Assembly (NCBI GenBank): GCA_033791545.1
Contig: JASJGL010000139.1
Span: 1-19,218 of the forward strand
Reading direction: 5' to 3'
DNA length: 19,218 bases
Origin: Antarcticimicrobium sp033791545
GTDB taxonomy: Bacteria > Pseudomonadota > Alphaproteobacteria > Rhodobacterales > Rhodobacteraceae
Each line of letters opens with the position of its first letter. The first letter of the stretch is position 1. The position numbers and the translations under genes were made by a program. Below, one piece after another: positions 1 to 7,270 of the stretch. Under the pieces are notes generated by a model, which had not been told where the DNA came from, did not search any database, and saw only the letters and a program-made list of their open reading frames with translations.

Positions 1-267
1 GTGATCAAACACGCCTTGCGTAACGCGTTGATCGCGCCTTTCACCGTGATCATGCTGCAGGTGCCATGGCTTTTGAACGGCGTGGTGATTGTCGAGACGC
101 TCTTTAACTACAAGGGCTTTGGCTGGGTTTTGGTGCAGGCCGCCAGCAACAACGATATCGAGTTGTTGCTAGGGGTTTCTGTTGTTTCTGTCGTCGTGGT
201 TCTGCTGACGCAGCTGATATCTGATATCGGCTATGTCTACCTGAATCCGCGCATCCGGATTTCTTGA
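1..267 (+). CDS. Peptide-type ABC transporter permease, DppB-like (3' end only)
   Basis: This is the C-terminal 88 residues of an inner-membrane permease of the dipeptide/oligopeptide ABC importer family. The reading frame is open to the left edge, so the GTG at position 1 is probably an internal valine and most of the gene lies outside the window. The fragment starts at the conserved cytoplasmic coupling segment (KHALRNALIAPFTV). It continues with the hydrophobic segment around VPWLLNGVVIVETLFNYKG, then the final membrane helix, and ends in a short arginine-containing tail typical of DppB (YVYLNPRIRIS). The next permease begins 15 bases after the stop codon with a GAGAGGAAA ribosome-binding region between them, which indicates one operon. 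The substrate cannot be told from this fragment. Confidence 0.85.
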   Translation: MIKHALRNALIAPFTVIMLQVPWLLNGVVIVETLFNYKGFGWVLVQAASNNDIELLLGVSVVSVVVVLLTQLISDIGYVYLNPRIRIS

Positions 268-282
268 GAGGAAAACAGACAG

Positions 283-1497
283 ATGGACCCTCTCAACACA
301 GTCGAAATCATCGCCCGCGTCCTGTTCCAGTTCACCCCGGTCTGGATCGCGCTGGTCATCCTTTTCGCGGTCTCGATCGCGTTCAAGCGGCGGCTTGGCC
401 TCTATGGCAAGCTGTTCGACAGCCCGATCGGGATGATCGGCTTCGCGCTGGTCATGTTCTGGGTCTTCACCGGAATTTTCGGCGCGCTGGACCTGATCAT
501 CACCCATGATCCGCTGGGACAGGCCTCGGGCATGAAGAACAAGGTGCCGGGCACACCGCTGCGCGGCGCCGAGGCGGGCGACTATGCCTGGTATCTGCTG
601 GGCGGCGACAACTTGGCGCGCGATGTGTTCAGCCGCATGGTCAAGGGCGCCTGGGTGGTGGTGCAGATCGCGCCGATGGCAACGGTGTTCGCCTTCATGG
701 TCGGCATCACGCTGGGCCTGCCGGCGGGATACTATGGCGGCCGGCTCGACACCTTCCTGTCGTTCCTGGCCAACCTGATCCTCGCCTTTCCGGTGATCTT
801 GCTGTTCTACCTGCTGGTGACCCCAGAAATCGTGAATACCGGCGTGCCAAACTACATGGCGGCGGTGCTGTTTGCCTTTCCGCTCGTGTTCATCGCGGTG
901 CTGCTGAATTCGCGCTATCACACACGGCCGAAATTCCGCACGCCGTTGATGATCGGGGTGCTGGGGGTGGCGTTCTGGTTGTACCTGTCGCTGATCTCGT
1001 CAGATGGCTATCTGGTGGACTCCGCCACGATCACGATCCCGGCGCTGCCGAGGATGCTGGACCTGTTCGACATCCCCGGCGGTATCCTCGTGGTGTTCGT
1101 CTCGGTGGTCTTCGTCAATTCACCCACCGTGTTCCGCATCGTGCGCGGGCTGGCGATGGACATCAAGACCCGTGACTATGTCGCCGCCGCCCAGACCCGG
1201 GGCGAAGGGCCGTGGTACATCATGCTGTGGGAGATCCTGCCCAACGCGCGCGGACCTCTGATCGTCGATTTCTGCCTGCGCATCGGCTATACCACCATCC
1301 TGCTGGGCACCTTAGGCTTTTTCGGCCTCGGCCTGCCACCGGAAAGCCCCGACTGGGGCTCCACGATCAACGAGGGCCGCAAGCTTTTGTCGATCTACCT
1401 GCATCCCGCCCTGCCCCCGGCGCTGGCGCTGTTGAGCATGGTTCTGGGTCTGAACCTGCTGGCCGACGGGTTGCGCGAGGAAAGTCTCAAGGATTGA
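283..1497 (+). CDS. Peptide-type ABC transporter permease, DppC-like, enlarged
   Basis: Second membrane subunit of the importer, 404 residues against roughly 280-320 for ordinary DppC/OppC proteins. An N-terminal helix (about 18-34) is followed by a second at 49-70. The family-specific LLGGDNLARDVFSRMVKGAW stretch (about 105-124) and the permease core follow. The EAA-type coupling loop, where the ATPase docks, lies at about 299-324 (YVAAAQTRGEG then LPNARGPL), and the usual FFGLGLPPESPDWG motif is near 346-359. Between LILAFP (165-170) and VNSPTVFRIVRG (278-289) there are about 90 extra residues with additional hydrophobic segments; in standard members these two blocks almost abut. It sits between the DppB-like fragment and the ATPase gene, so it should form the heterodimeric channel. 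Family assignment is firm; the transported compound (peptide, opine or another small amide) is unknown. Confidence 0.9.
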   Translation: MDPLNTVEIIARVLFQFTPVWIALVILFAVSIAFKRRLGLYGKLFDSPIGMIGFALVMFWVFTGIFGALDLIITHDPLGQASGMKNKVPGTPLRGAEAGDYAWYLLGGDNLARDVFSRMVKGAWVVVQIAPMATVFAFMVGITLGLPAGYYGGRLDTFLSFLANLILAFPVILLFYLLVTPEIVNTGVPNYMAAVLFAFPLVFIAVLLNSRYHTRPKFRTPLMIGVLGVAFWLYLSLISSDGYLVDSATITIPALPRMLDLFDIPGGILVVFVSVVFVNSPTVFRIVRGLAMDIKTRDYVAAAQTRGEGPWYIMLWEILPNARGPLIVDFCLRIGYTTILLGTLGFFGLGLPPESPDWGSTINEGRKLLSIYLHPALPPALALLSMVLGLNLLADGLREESLKD

Positions 1498-1587
1498 GGG
1501 CAGCCTCCGAGGATCTGAACAAAGAACCTGAGTATTTGAACCAAGAAGAAGCAGGGAGACCTGCCCTGCCCCGACTGGGAGAATGAG

Positions 1588-3672
1588 ATGCCGAAACCCG
1601 ACTATGACGGCCCGATCCTTGAAATCGACAAACTGTCGATCTCCTTCTTCACGCGGCTCAGGGAAATTCCGGCGGTGATGGATTTCTCGATCTCGGTGCA
1701 ACCGGGCGAAGCGGTTGGTCTTGTCGGGGAATCCGGCTGCGGCAAATCCACCGTGGCGCTGGGCGTGATGCGCGATCTGGGCAAGAACGGAGAGATCGTT
1801 GGCGGCTCGATCAAGTTCAAGGGCCGCGACATGGGCGAGATGAGCAAGGATGAGCTGCGCCGGATCCGCGGCAACGAGATCGCGATGATCTATCAGGAAC
1901 CGATGGCAAGCCTCAATCCGGCGATGAAGATCGGACGCCAGCTGATGGAGGTGCCGATGATCCATCAGGGCGCTTCCGAGGCGCAGGCGCTGGAGCGCGC
2001 GCTTCAGGTGGTGACCGACGTCAAGCTGCCCGACCCCAAACGCATCCTCAATTCCTATCCGCATCAGCTGTCCGGTGGGCAGCAACAGCGCATCGTCATC
2101 GCCATGGCGCTGATGTCAGAGCCGTCGCTGCTGATTTTGGACGAGCCGACCACCGCGCTTGACGTGACGGTCGAGGCCGCCGTGGTCGAACTGGTCAAGG
2201 ATCTGGGCAAGAAATACGGCACCTCGATGCTGTTTATCAGCCACAACCTCGGGCTGGTGCTGGAAACCTGCGACCGGCTGTGCGTGATGTATTCCGGCGA
2301 GGCGGTGGAGCGCGGCAGCATCGAGGATGTGTTCGACGAAATGCAGCACCCCTATACGCAGGCGCTGTTCCGCTCGATCCCGCTGCCCGGCGCGGACAAG
2401 AACGCCCATCCGCTCAAGGCGATCCCGGGCAACTTTCCGTTGCCGCATGAACGCCCGCGGGGCTGCAATTTCGGCCCGCGCTGCGATTATTTCGAGGCCG
2501 GCCGCTGCGACGCAGGCGGGATCGTGATGTCGCCGGTGCCCGGCAACGACCGCCACGCCACCCGCTGTCTGAAGTTTCAGGAGATCGACTGGAAGGCCCC
2601 GCCCGACCTCATGGAAAGCAAGGAAAAAGGCGAGATCGGCGAGGTCATCCTGAAAATAGACAAGCTCAAGAAATATTACGAGGTGGCGGCAAACGCGCTG
2701 TTCGGGGGCGGCGCGCACAAAGTGGTCAAGGCCAACGAAGAGCTGAGTTTCGAGGCCCGCGAAAGCGAGACACTGGCCATCGTCGGGGAATCCGGTTGCG
2801 GCAAGTCCACCTTTGCCAAGGTGCTGATGGGGCTGGAAACAGCGACCGAGGGTCAGATCCTGCTGGATGGGCGCAACATCGAACAGATCCCGATTCAGGC
2901 CCGCGACCGCAAGACCGTGGGCGAGGTTCAGATGGTGTTCCAGAACCCGTTTGACACGCTCAACCCGTCAATGACGGTGGGCCGGCAGATCATCCGCGCG
3001 TTGGAGATCTTTGGCATCGGTGACAGCGAAGCCGGACGCAAAGCGCGCATGCTGGAACTGCTCGATCTGGTCAAACTGCCCCGCGCCTTTGCCGAACGGA
3101 TGCCGCGACAGCTTTCGGGCGGGCAGAAACAGCGGGTCGGCATCGCCCGCGCCTTTGCCGGGGACGCCCGCATCGTGGTCGCGGACGAACCGGTTTCGGC
3201 GCTCGATGTCTCGGTGCAGGCCGCCGTCACCGACCTGTTGATGGAGATCCAGCGCGAACAGAAGACCACGCTTTTGTTCATCTCGCACGACCTGTCGATC
3301 GTGCGCTATCTCAGCGACCGGGTGATGGTGATGTATCTGGGCCATGTGGTTGAACTGGGCACCACCGATCAGGTGTTCAGCCCGCCCTATCACCCCTATA
3401 CCGAGGCGCTGCTCTCGGCCGTGCCGATTGCCGACACCTCGGTTCAAAAGACCCATATCGTGCTGGAAGGCGACATCCCCTCGGCAATGAACCCGCCACC
3501 GGGCTGCCCGTTCCAGACCCGCTGCCGCTGGAAGAATCAGGTGCCCAATGGCCTGTGCGACCGCGAGGTGCCAAAGGTGCGCGAACTCTCGGAAGGGCAT
3601 CAGGTGAAATGCCACCTCAGCGACGAAAAGCTGGCCGAGATGGAACCGGTGATCAAGATCGCGGCAGAGTGA
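1588..3672 (+). CDS. Dipeptide/oligopeptide ABC transporter, fused double ATP-binding protein (DppD-DppF type)
   Basis: A 694-residue protein with two complete ABC ATPases in tandem, which would energise the two upstream permeases at the cytoplasmic face. Domain 1 has Walker A GESGCGKST at 47-55, signature LSGGQ at 161-165, Walker B LLILDEP at 181-187 and the H-loop histidine at 219. Domain 2 has the same elements at 400-408, 509-513, 529-535 and His567, so both nucleotide sites look catalytically intact. Each half ends in the oligopeptide-transporter C-terminal extension, and each extension keeps four cysteines: 293, 299, 307, 327 and 640, 646, 657, 675. Known DppD/DppF-type proteins are usually two separate chains; fused versions occur in alphaproteobacteria. 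The start is supported by GGGAG shortly upstream of the ATG. A 90-base spacer separates it from the permease, and no terminator is evident after it. Confidence 0.95.
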   Translation: MPKPDYDGPILEIDKLSISFFTRLREIPAVMDFSISVQPGEAVGLVGESGCGKSTVALGVMRDLGKNGEIVGGSIKFKGRDMGEMSKDELRRIRGNEIAMIYQEPMASLNPAMKIGRQLMEVPMIHQGASEAQALERALQVVTDVKLPDPKRILNSYPHQLSGGQQQRIVIAMALMSEPSLLILDEPTTALDVTVEAAVVELVKDLGKKYGTSMLFISHNLGLVLETCDRLCVMYSGEAVERGSIEDVFDEMQHPYTQALFRSIPLPGADKNAHPLKAIPGNFPLPHERPRGCNFGPRCDYFEAGRCDAGGIVMSPVPGNDRHATRCLKFQEIDWKAPPDLMESKEKGEIGEVILKIDKLKKYYEVAANALFGGGAHKVVKANEELSFEARESETLAIVGESGCGKSTFAKVLMGLETATEGQILLDGRNIEQIPIQARDRKTVGEVQMVFQNPFDTLNPSMTVGRQIIRALEIFGIGDSEAGRKARMLELLDLVKLPRAFAERMPRQLSGGQKQRVGIARAFAGDARIVVADEPVSALDVSVQAAVTDLLMEIQREQKTTLLFISHDLSIVRYLSDRVMVMYLGHVVELGTTDQVFSPPYHPYTEALLSAVPIADTSVQKTHIVLEGDIPSAMNPPPGCPFQTRCRWKNQVPNGLCDREVPKVRELSEGHQVKCHLSDEKLAEMEPVIKIAAE

Positions 3673-3972
3673 GGGAAATGAGGGCGTTGGACCGTGAGCG
3701 GACCGATGCTGTTGCCGCGCCAGTGCCCGGAATGTGCAGCGAGGGGGATTCGCAAACTCTAAGTCATGTGCCGAAAGCGGAGGTTGCGGCCAAGCGCAGC
3801 GATCCCCCGCTTCGAGCCCTGCAAGACAGTCTTCTGCAGCGAGGCGAATGACCGATCTTGAGAAGCTGTTGAAGTGAATGACTTTTATGCCGCGACACAA
3901 TGAATCGGTCCTACCACTATCATTCCTGAGCGCTTAGCGTAAGAAAGGTTGAGACCTTAAGGAGAATGACCG
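3673..3972. other. Intergenic spacer with short inverted and direct repeats
   Basis: Three hundred bases without a believable gene; open frames here are continuations of antisense or out-of-frame reading from the ATPase gene. The sequence holds GGGGGAT at 3743-3749 and its complement ATCCCCC at 3802-3808, with partly matching flanks (GCGA.., TTCGC). The word TGCAGCGAG occurs at about 3735 and again at about 3835. The right third becomes visibly AT-richer before the next gene. It does not fold as a tRNA and has no U-run terminator after the transporter operon. It may be a worn copy of one of the short intergenic repeat families seen in Rhodobacteraceae, but I cannot name one. Confidence 0.4.
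3945..3972 (+). promoter_or_regulatory. Small hairpin directly before a strong ribosome-binding site
   Basis: AAGGT (3945-3949), loop TGAG, ACCTT (3954-3958) can form a five-base-pair stem. The Shine-Dalgarno AAGGAG (3959-3964) follows with no gap, eight bases before the GTG start at 3973. The strong site decides the GTG start of the 170-residue gene. Whether the hairpin affects translation is unknown; a stem this short may be chance. Confidence 0.35.
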
Positions 3973-4485
3973 GTGGAAACCTCACAAACTGTGCCAGAAC
4001 TGATCGCCGCGGCGCAGGCCAAAGCAAAGATGTCCGAAGATAGAATTTCGGCAGTTCAGGAACATCTGGAAGGGCAGAACGGGTCCGAAGCGCAGGTTGA
4101 AGACCTTCGCGCGGCGAATGTCGCGCTTGAATTGGCAGCTGTTGATATCTTCACTCTGTTCGAGGCGCGCATGCAGCACCACTTCAAGCGGGGGCCGTTT
4201 TCGCGAAAGTTAAGGACATCGCTTTTGAATTCCGGGCACGCTGACCTCGCCGACAGGATCCACAAGTATTATCTGGCGATCAACGTGCTCAAGCACGGAA
4301 AAGGCGCGAGCTATCGGGAATTGCTCAACACTCCCACTACGCTTTTTCATGTGAAGCCCGCTGAAAGCATCACTTCAAAAGAGGGATACACGCCTTCAGA
4401 CCTTATTGATGTTGGCGTCCCAGGCTTTTTTGATGGGCTTGCCGCAACACTTCTTGAGGCTCACCAATTCCTTGAAAACCGGTAG
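3973..4485 (+). CDS. Hypothetical protein, 170 aa, helical, soluble
   Basis: I do not recognise this protein. It is predicted to be almost all helical, with no signal peptide and no membrane segment. The first 60 residues are rich in Ala, Glu and Gln and look coiled-coil-like. A hydrophobic helix (NVALELAAVDIFTLFEARM, about 44-62) follows. Next comes a basic stretch, then a conserved-looking block INVLKHGKGASYREL around 104-118 and a C-terminal helix. The N..KHG.G.SY block is the most family-like element. It recalls small four-helix proteins, but the Rx4-6H motif that would mark a HEPN RNase is absent. GTG is the start because AAGGAG lies eight bases upstream. Base composition is lower in GC than the flanking operons (27-33 GC in two 60-base lines I counted), which suggests a different history. 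trmL follows 81 bases later. Confidence 0.7.
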   Translation: METSQTVPELIAAAQAKAKMSEDRISAVQEHLEGQNGSEAQVEDLRAANVALELAAVDIFTLFEARMQHHFKRGPFSRKLRTSLLNSGHADLADRIHKYYLAINVLKHGKGASYRELLNTPTTLFHVKPAESITSKEGYTPSDLIDVGVPGFFDGLAATLLEAHQFLENR

Positions 4486-4566
4486 TTTTCCGAACCCGAT
4501 TCCCGAACATGAATATGCGACCCGCAGCGAATGCTGCGCCCTCACTTGAGAAAGTCCACACATCCT

Positions 4567-5040
4567 ATGTCTGATCCGCGCTTGAAAATTGTGTTGGTAA
4601 CACCCGAAATTCCATACAATACAGGCGCCATTGGACGGACCTGCGTTGCGTTGAAGCTAGAGCTGATTCTGATCAAACCCTACGGATTTTCCCTTGACGA
4701 GAAAGCAGTGCGGCGCGCTGGAACGGACTATTGGAAATATGTTCATCTCAGCGAATATGACAGTTGGCAAAGTTTTCTGGATGAGCGTGGGCCACGTCCC
4801 GAAAGCCTGTTTTTCTTCGAAGAACACGGTGCACAAACTTTCTATGACCCTGACTATCCACAGGATGCCTATTTGGTATTCGGATGTGAATCCAAAGGCC
4901 TGCCATTGGCGATACTAAATGGGATGGAAGATCGGACATTCAGTTTGCCCATGCTCGATTCGCGTGTTCGATCGCTTAATTTGGCAAATGTAGCCACAGC
5001 AGTTATCTATCAAGCGATGCGGACTCAACTGGGTGGCTGA
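4567..5040 (+). CDS. trmL: tRNA (cytidine/uridine(34)-2'-O)-methyltransferase TrmL
   Basis: A 157-residue SPOUT-class methyltransferase that, by family, uses S-adenosylmethionine to methylate the 2'-oxygen of the wobble nucleotide 34 in leucine tRNAs. Visible family motifs are EIPYNTGAIGRTC (14-26), RRAGTDYW (49-56), and the two halves of the knotted cofactor site, FGCESKGLP (105-113) and SLNLANVATAVIY (136-148). The length matches E. coli TrmL. An earlier in-frame ATG at 4531 would add 12 residues that do not look like the family; the ATG at 4567 lines up with known starts, although its ribosome-binding site (GAGAAAG) is weak and distant. It is lower in GC than most of the window, like the gene before it, and could be an acquired or slowly ameliorating copy. 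No partner gene is needed for its function. Confidence 0.93.
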   Translation: MSDPRLKIVLVTPEIPYNTGAIGRTCVALKLELILIKPYGFSLDEKAVRRAGTDYWKYVHLSEYDSWQSFLDERGPRPESLFFFEEHGAQTFYDPDYPQDAYLVFGCESKGLPLAILNGMEDRTFSLPMLDSRVRSLNLANVATAVIYQAMRTQLGG

Positions 5041-5199
5041 AAGAGGCTGTGTCACGATATCGTTGGCAATGCCTGCAAACTTCGCACACGAGTCGCGCGA
5101 CGTTGACACGCTAGGGGTCGATCTTGGCATCGCTGGCACGCGGTCCTGTGATCCCTTCGCGCTGGGGCCAGTCGTCTTCCGCATCTTGCGCGGACGTCC

Positions 5200-6342
5200 C
5201 TACTCCTCCAACAGATCCTCATGGCGCGCATCGGTCAGCGTTTTCAGGAACGCCACCAGCGCGTCGATGCGCGCGTCCTCCAATGCCGGGCCGGTGGTGA
5301 GTTCCTCCATCGACAGCGTACCCTCCACCTCTGGCGGGCCAAAGGGCTGCCCGGTCTCGGGATTGATCTGCCGTGCCTCGGACTTGGAGTTGTATTTGTT
5401 ATAAAACAGCACGACCGTGCGCAGGTCGGTGAAGACGCCATTGTGCATATACGGCCCCGTCACCGCCACATTGCGCAAGGTGGGCACCTTGAATTTCCCC
5501 GCCTGCGCCGGGTCGCTCACACCCGGGTTGTCGAGCAGCCCCTGATCCGGCCCCGTCACATGCGCCAGCAGCGGGTTCGCGGGCACGCCGATATTGTGGT
5601 ATTCATAGTTGGAAAACGTCTCTGCCGGGTCCACCGGGCTGGTTTTCAGCTGATGGCACAGGTTGCAATTGGTGAACTGCTGGGAAAAGAACAGCAACCG
5701 GCCCAGATCCTCCTCCCGCGTCAGTTGGTACTCCCCCCGCAGATAGCGGTCGTACTTGCTGTCAAACGGGGCGAAATCCGACGTGCGCTCATAGGCGGCG
5801 AGGGCTTGGGTCATGGCCTCATAGGCGCGCGCCGGATCGTCGAACACATCGGCCCCCGCCAGCGTCTTGAGCGTGGCAACGTAGTCCGGGTTTTCCTGCA
5901 GCCGCGCCACCACCGCCGGTTTATCCGGCATCGCCATCTCGACCGGGTTCAGCGGCGGCCCGCCGGCCTGCGCCGCCAGATCGGTGGCGCGCCCGTCAAG
6001 GAACAACCCGCCGACCCATTTGCCCTTGTCGTTGAGGTGAAACGGCGGCGTCAGCGCCGCATAGCTGGCCGTAGGCGCATTGCGGCTGCCCAGAGCGTGC
6101 CCGTCATCGCCCAGCGACACGGCACGGCCCAGACCCGTTTCGCGCGGATCGACAAATCCGCTGTTCGGATCATGGCAGGTAACACAGGCTTGGGTGCGCG
6201 CCTGCGACAGATTGGGATCAAAGAACAGCGCCTCGCCCAAGGACTCCCAGCTTTCGCTGCCCTGCCCGACCGCCATCGGCGCGGCAAGCCCCGCCAAGGC
6301 CAGCGCCAGACCTGCGCCCCCGATCCCCGTTGCCCATCCCAT
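5200..6342 (-). CDS. Diheme cytochrome-c peroxidase / MauG-family protein
   Basis: Exported 380-residue protein with an N-terminal signal peptide (hydrophobic 6-24, likely cleavage near AVG-Q). It has two covalent heme c motifs, CVTCH (53-57) and CNLCH (226-230). The family hallmarks TGPYMHNGVF (295-304) and FYNKYN (313-318) follow. By family it acts in the periplasm, either reducing hydrogen peroxide with electrons from small cytochromes or, like MauG, oxidising a protein or small substrate. The sequence does not decide between these: no methylamine dehydrogenase or other dedicated substrate gene lies nearby. Length is typical. The start is supported by AGGAG eight bases upstream. It is transcribed away from trmL's end, convergent with it, and follows the lytic transglycosylase on the same strand with a 111-base gap. 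Confidence 0.92.
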   Translation of the reverse strand: MGWATGIGGAGLALALAGLAAPMAVGQGSESWESLGEALFFDPNLSQARTQACVTCHDPNSGFVDPRETGLGRAVSLGDDGHALGSRNAPTASYAALTPPFHLNDKGKWVGGLFLDGRATDLAAQAGGPPLNPVEMAMPDKPAVVARLQENPDYVATLKTLAGADVFDDPARAYEAMTQALAAYERTSDFAPFDSKYDRYLRGEYQLTREEDLGRLLFFSQQFTNCNLCHQLKTSPVDPAETFSNYEYHNIGVPANPLLAHVTGPDQGLLDNPGVSDPAQAGKFKVPTLRNVAVTGPYMHNGVFTDLRTVVLFYNKYNSKSEARQINPETGQPFGPPEVEGTLSMEELTTGPALEDARIDALVAFLKTLTDARHEDLLEE

Positions 6343-6381
6343 GTCCGTCGCTCCTGCCTGCCCGCCCGATCATTTCAGAGG

Positions 6382-6387
6382 GTTATA
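6382..6387 (-). promoter_or_regulatory. Possible -10 element for the cytochrome peroxidase gene
   Basis: On the minus strand the hexamer TATAAC lies about 40 bases before the ATG at 6342, within the 111-base gap after the transglycosylase gene. A good -35 partner is not apparent; only a weak TTTCCT/TTCCTT lies at the right distance. It is therefore a tentative call. Confidence 0.25.
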
Positions 6388-6453
6388 GTCAGGTAATGCA
6401 CCAAAGGAAAGCGGACGCGTGCTCCAGCCTCGCCCCGAGCAGGTCGCTAGGGC

Positions 6454-7050
6454 TCAACTGCCCCAGATCGTCTTGACGTAATTCTGGGTCTCGTCATAGG
6501 GCGGCACACCGCCATGTTTTTTGACCGCCTCGGGGCCAGCGTTATAGGCCGCAAGCGCCAACCGCCAAGACTTGAAACTGCGGTATTGCTTGGCCAGATA
6601 GCGCGCCCCACCGTCAAGGTTTTCCTTGGGATCTGCCGGGTCCACCCCCAGACGCCGCGCGGTATCGGGCATCAACTGCGCCAGCCCCAGCGCGCCCTTG
6701 TGCGATTTCGCCTGTGGATTCCAGCCCGACTCCTGCTGGACCAGCCGCAAAAACAACTCCTCGGGCACGTCATAGCGCCGCGCGGCCTCCCGCGCCATGT
6801 GCAGGTATTCGCCCTTGTACTTGCCGGTATAGGGCAACGGCCCCCATTTGCTCGGGGTATGGACCGACGGGGGCTGAAGGCGCACGGAGTCATTGTACTG
6901 AACCGCCGCGCGGGTATCGAGCACGCGGATCTGCGATTTGAACAGGCTCTTTTGGCCACGGGTCGCGAAAATATCCGCATCCGCTGGCGCCCCGACGCTC
7001 GCCAACCCGACAAACGCCGTCAAGACACCCCTGATCGCACCCATTCGCAT
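6454..7050 (-). CDS. Periplasmic lytic transglycosylase, SLT (family 1) domain
   Basis: A small soluble-lytic-transglycosylase-type enzyme that would cleave peptidoglycan between MurNAc and GlcNAc in the periplasm, leaving anhydro-muropeptides. From the ATG at 7050 it has 198 residues, with a signal peptide (MRMGAIRGVLTAFVGLASVG, Ala-rich cleavage region after it). The SLT domain fills the C-terminal half. The catalytic glutamate is in QQESGWNP (Glu107), followed by GALGLAQLMPDTA and the AYNAGPEAV motif near the end. An upstream ATG at 7092 would add 14 residues ahead of the hydrophobic core and make a poorer signal peptide, so I prefer 7050 (or 7044); none has a strong ribosome-binding site. 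It is divergent from ssb. Confidence 0.88.
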   Translation of the reverse strand: MRMGAIRGVLTAFVGLASVGAPADADIFATRGQKSLFKSQIRVLDTRAAVQYNDSVRLQPPSVHTPSKWGPLPYTGKYKGEYLHMAREAARRYDVPEELFLRLVQQESGWNPQAKSHKGALGLAQLMPDTARRLGVDPADPKENLDGGARYLAKQYRSFKSWRLALAAYNAGPEAVKKHGGVPPYDETQNYVKTIWGS

Positions 7051-7270
7051 TCCGGCCCGCCCCACTCGTATCCAACCGGCGCAACTATACATGTTTCACC
7101 GTCAAAGAAAAGTTGCCAGCTTAGCGCCGCTCAAAGCGACGGCGCAACGGCGTGGACACGGGCAGCGACGCATAACCATGTTTCAACCTTGTTGCCTGAT
7201 GTATAGGGTGCCCTTCCAAGGATCGTACAGATTCGGGCATCATTTTAGACAAAACAAGACGGGGGGTCTC

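Noticed and set aside
169..921. A 250-residue open frame antisense to the permeases
   Set aside because: It is rich in Arg, His, Asp and Gln in the pattern produced by reading high-GC coding DNA backwards, has no ribosome-binding site, and the plus strand carries real transporter genes.
2968..3900. A 310-residue antisense frame reaching into the 3673-3972 spacer
   Set aside because: Most of it mirrors the second ATPase domain, its composition is His/Arg-rich as in other antisense frames, and no family motif is visible.
3973..4485. HEPN-type RNase in the 170-residue protein
   Set aside because: The helical character and the KHG block suggested it, but I found no R followed four to six residues later by H, so the catalytic motif is missing.
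5041..5199. Remnant of a transposase or gene tail after trmL
   Set aside because: Short peptide-like stretches can be read on the minus strand, but none has a start codon, ribosome-binding site or recognisable similarity.
6938..7270. An N-terminal extension of ssb from the ATG at 6938
   Set aside because: The first 111 residues would overlap the transglycosylase antisense and look random; SSB homology begins exactly at the ATG at 7271.
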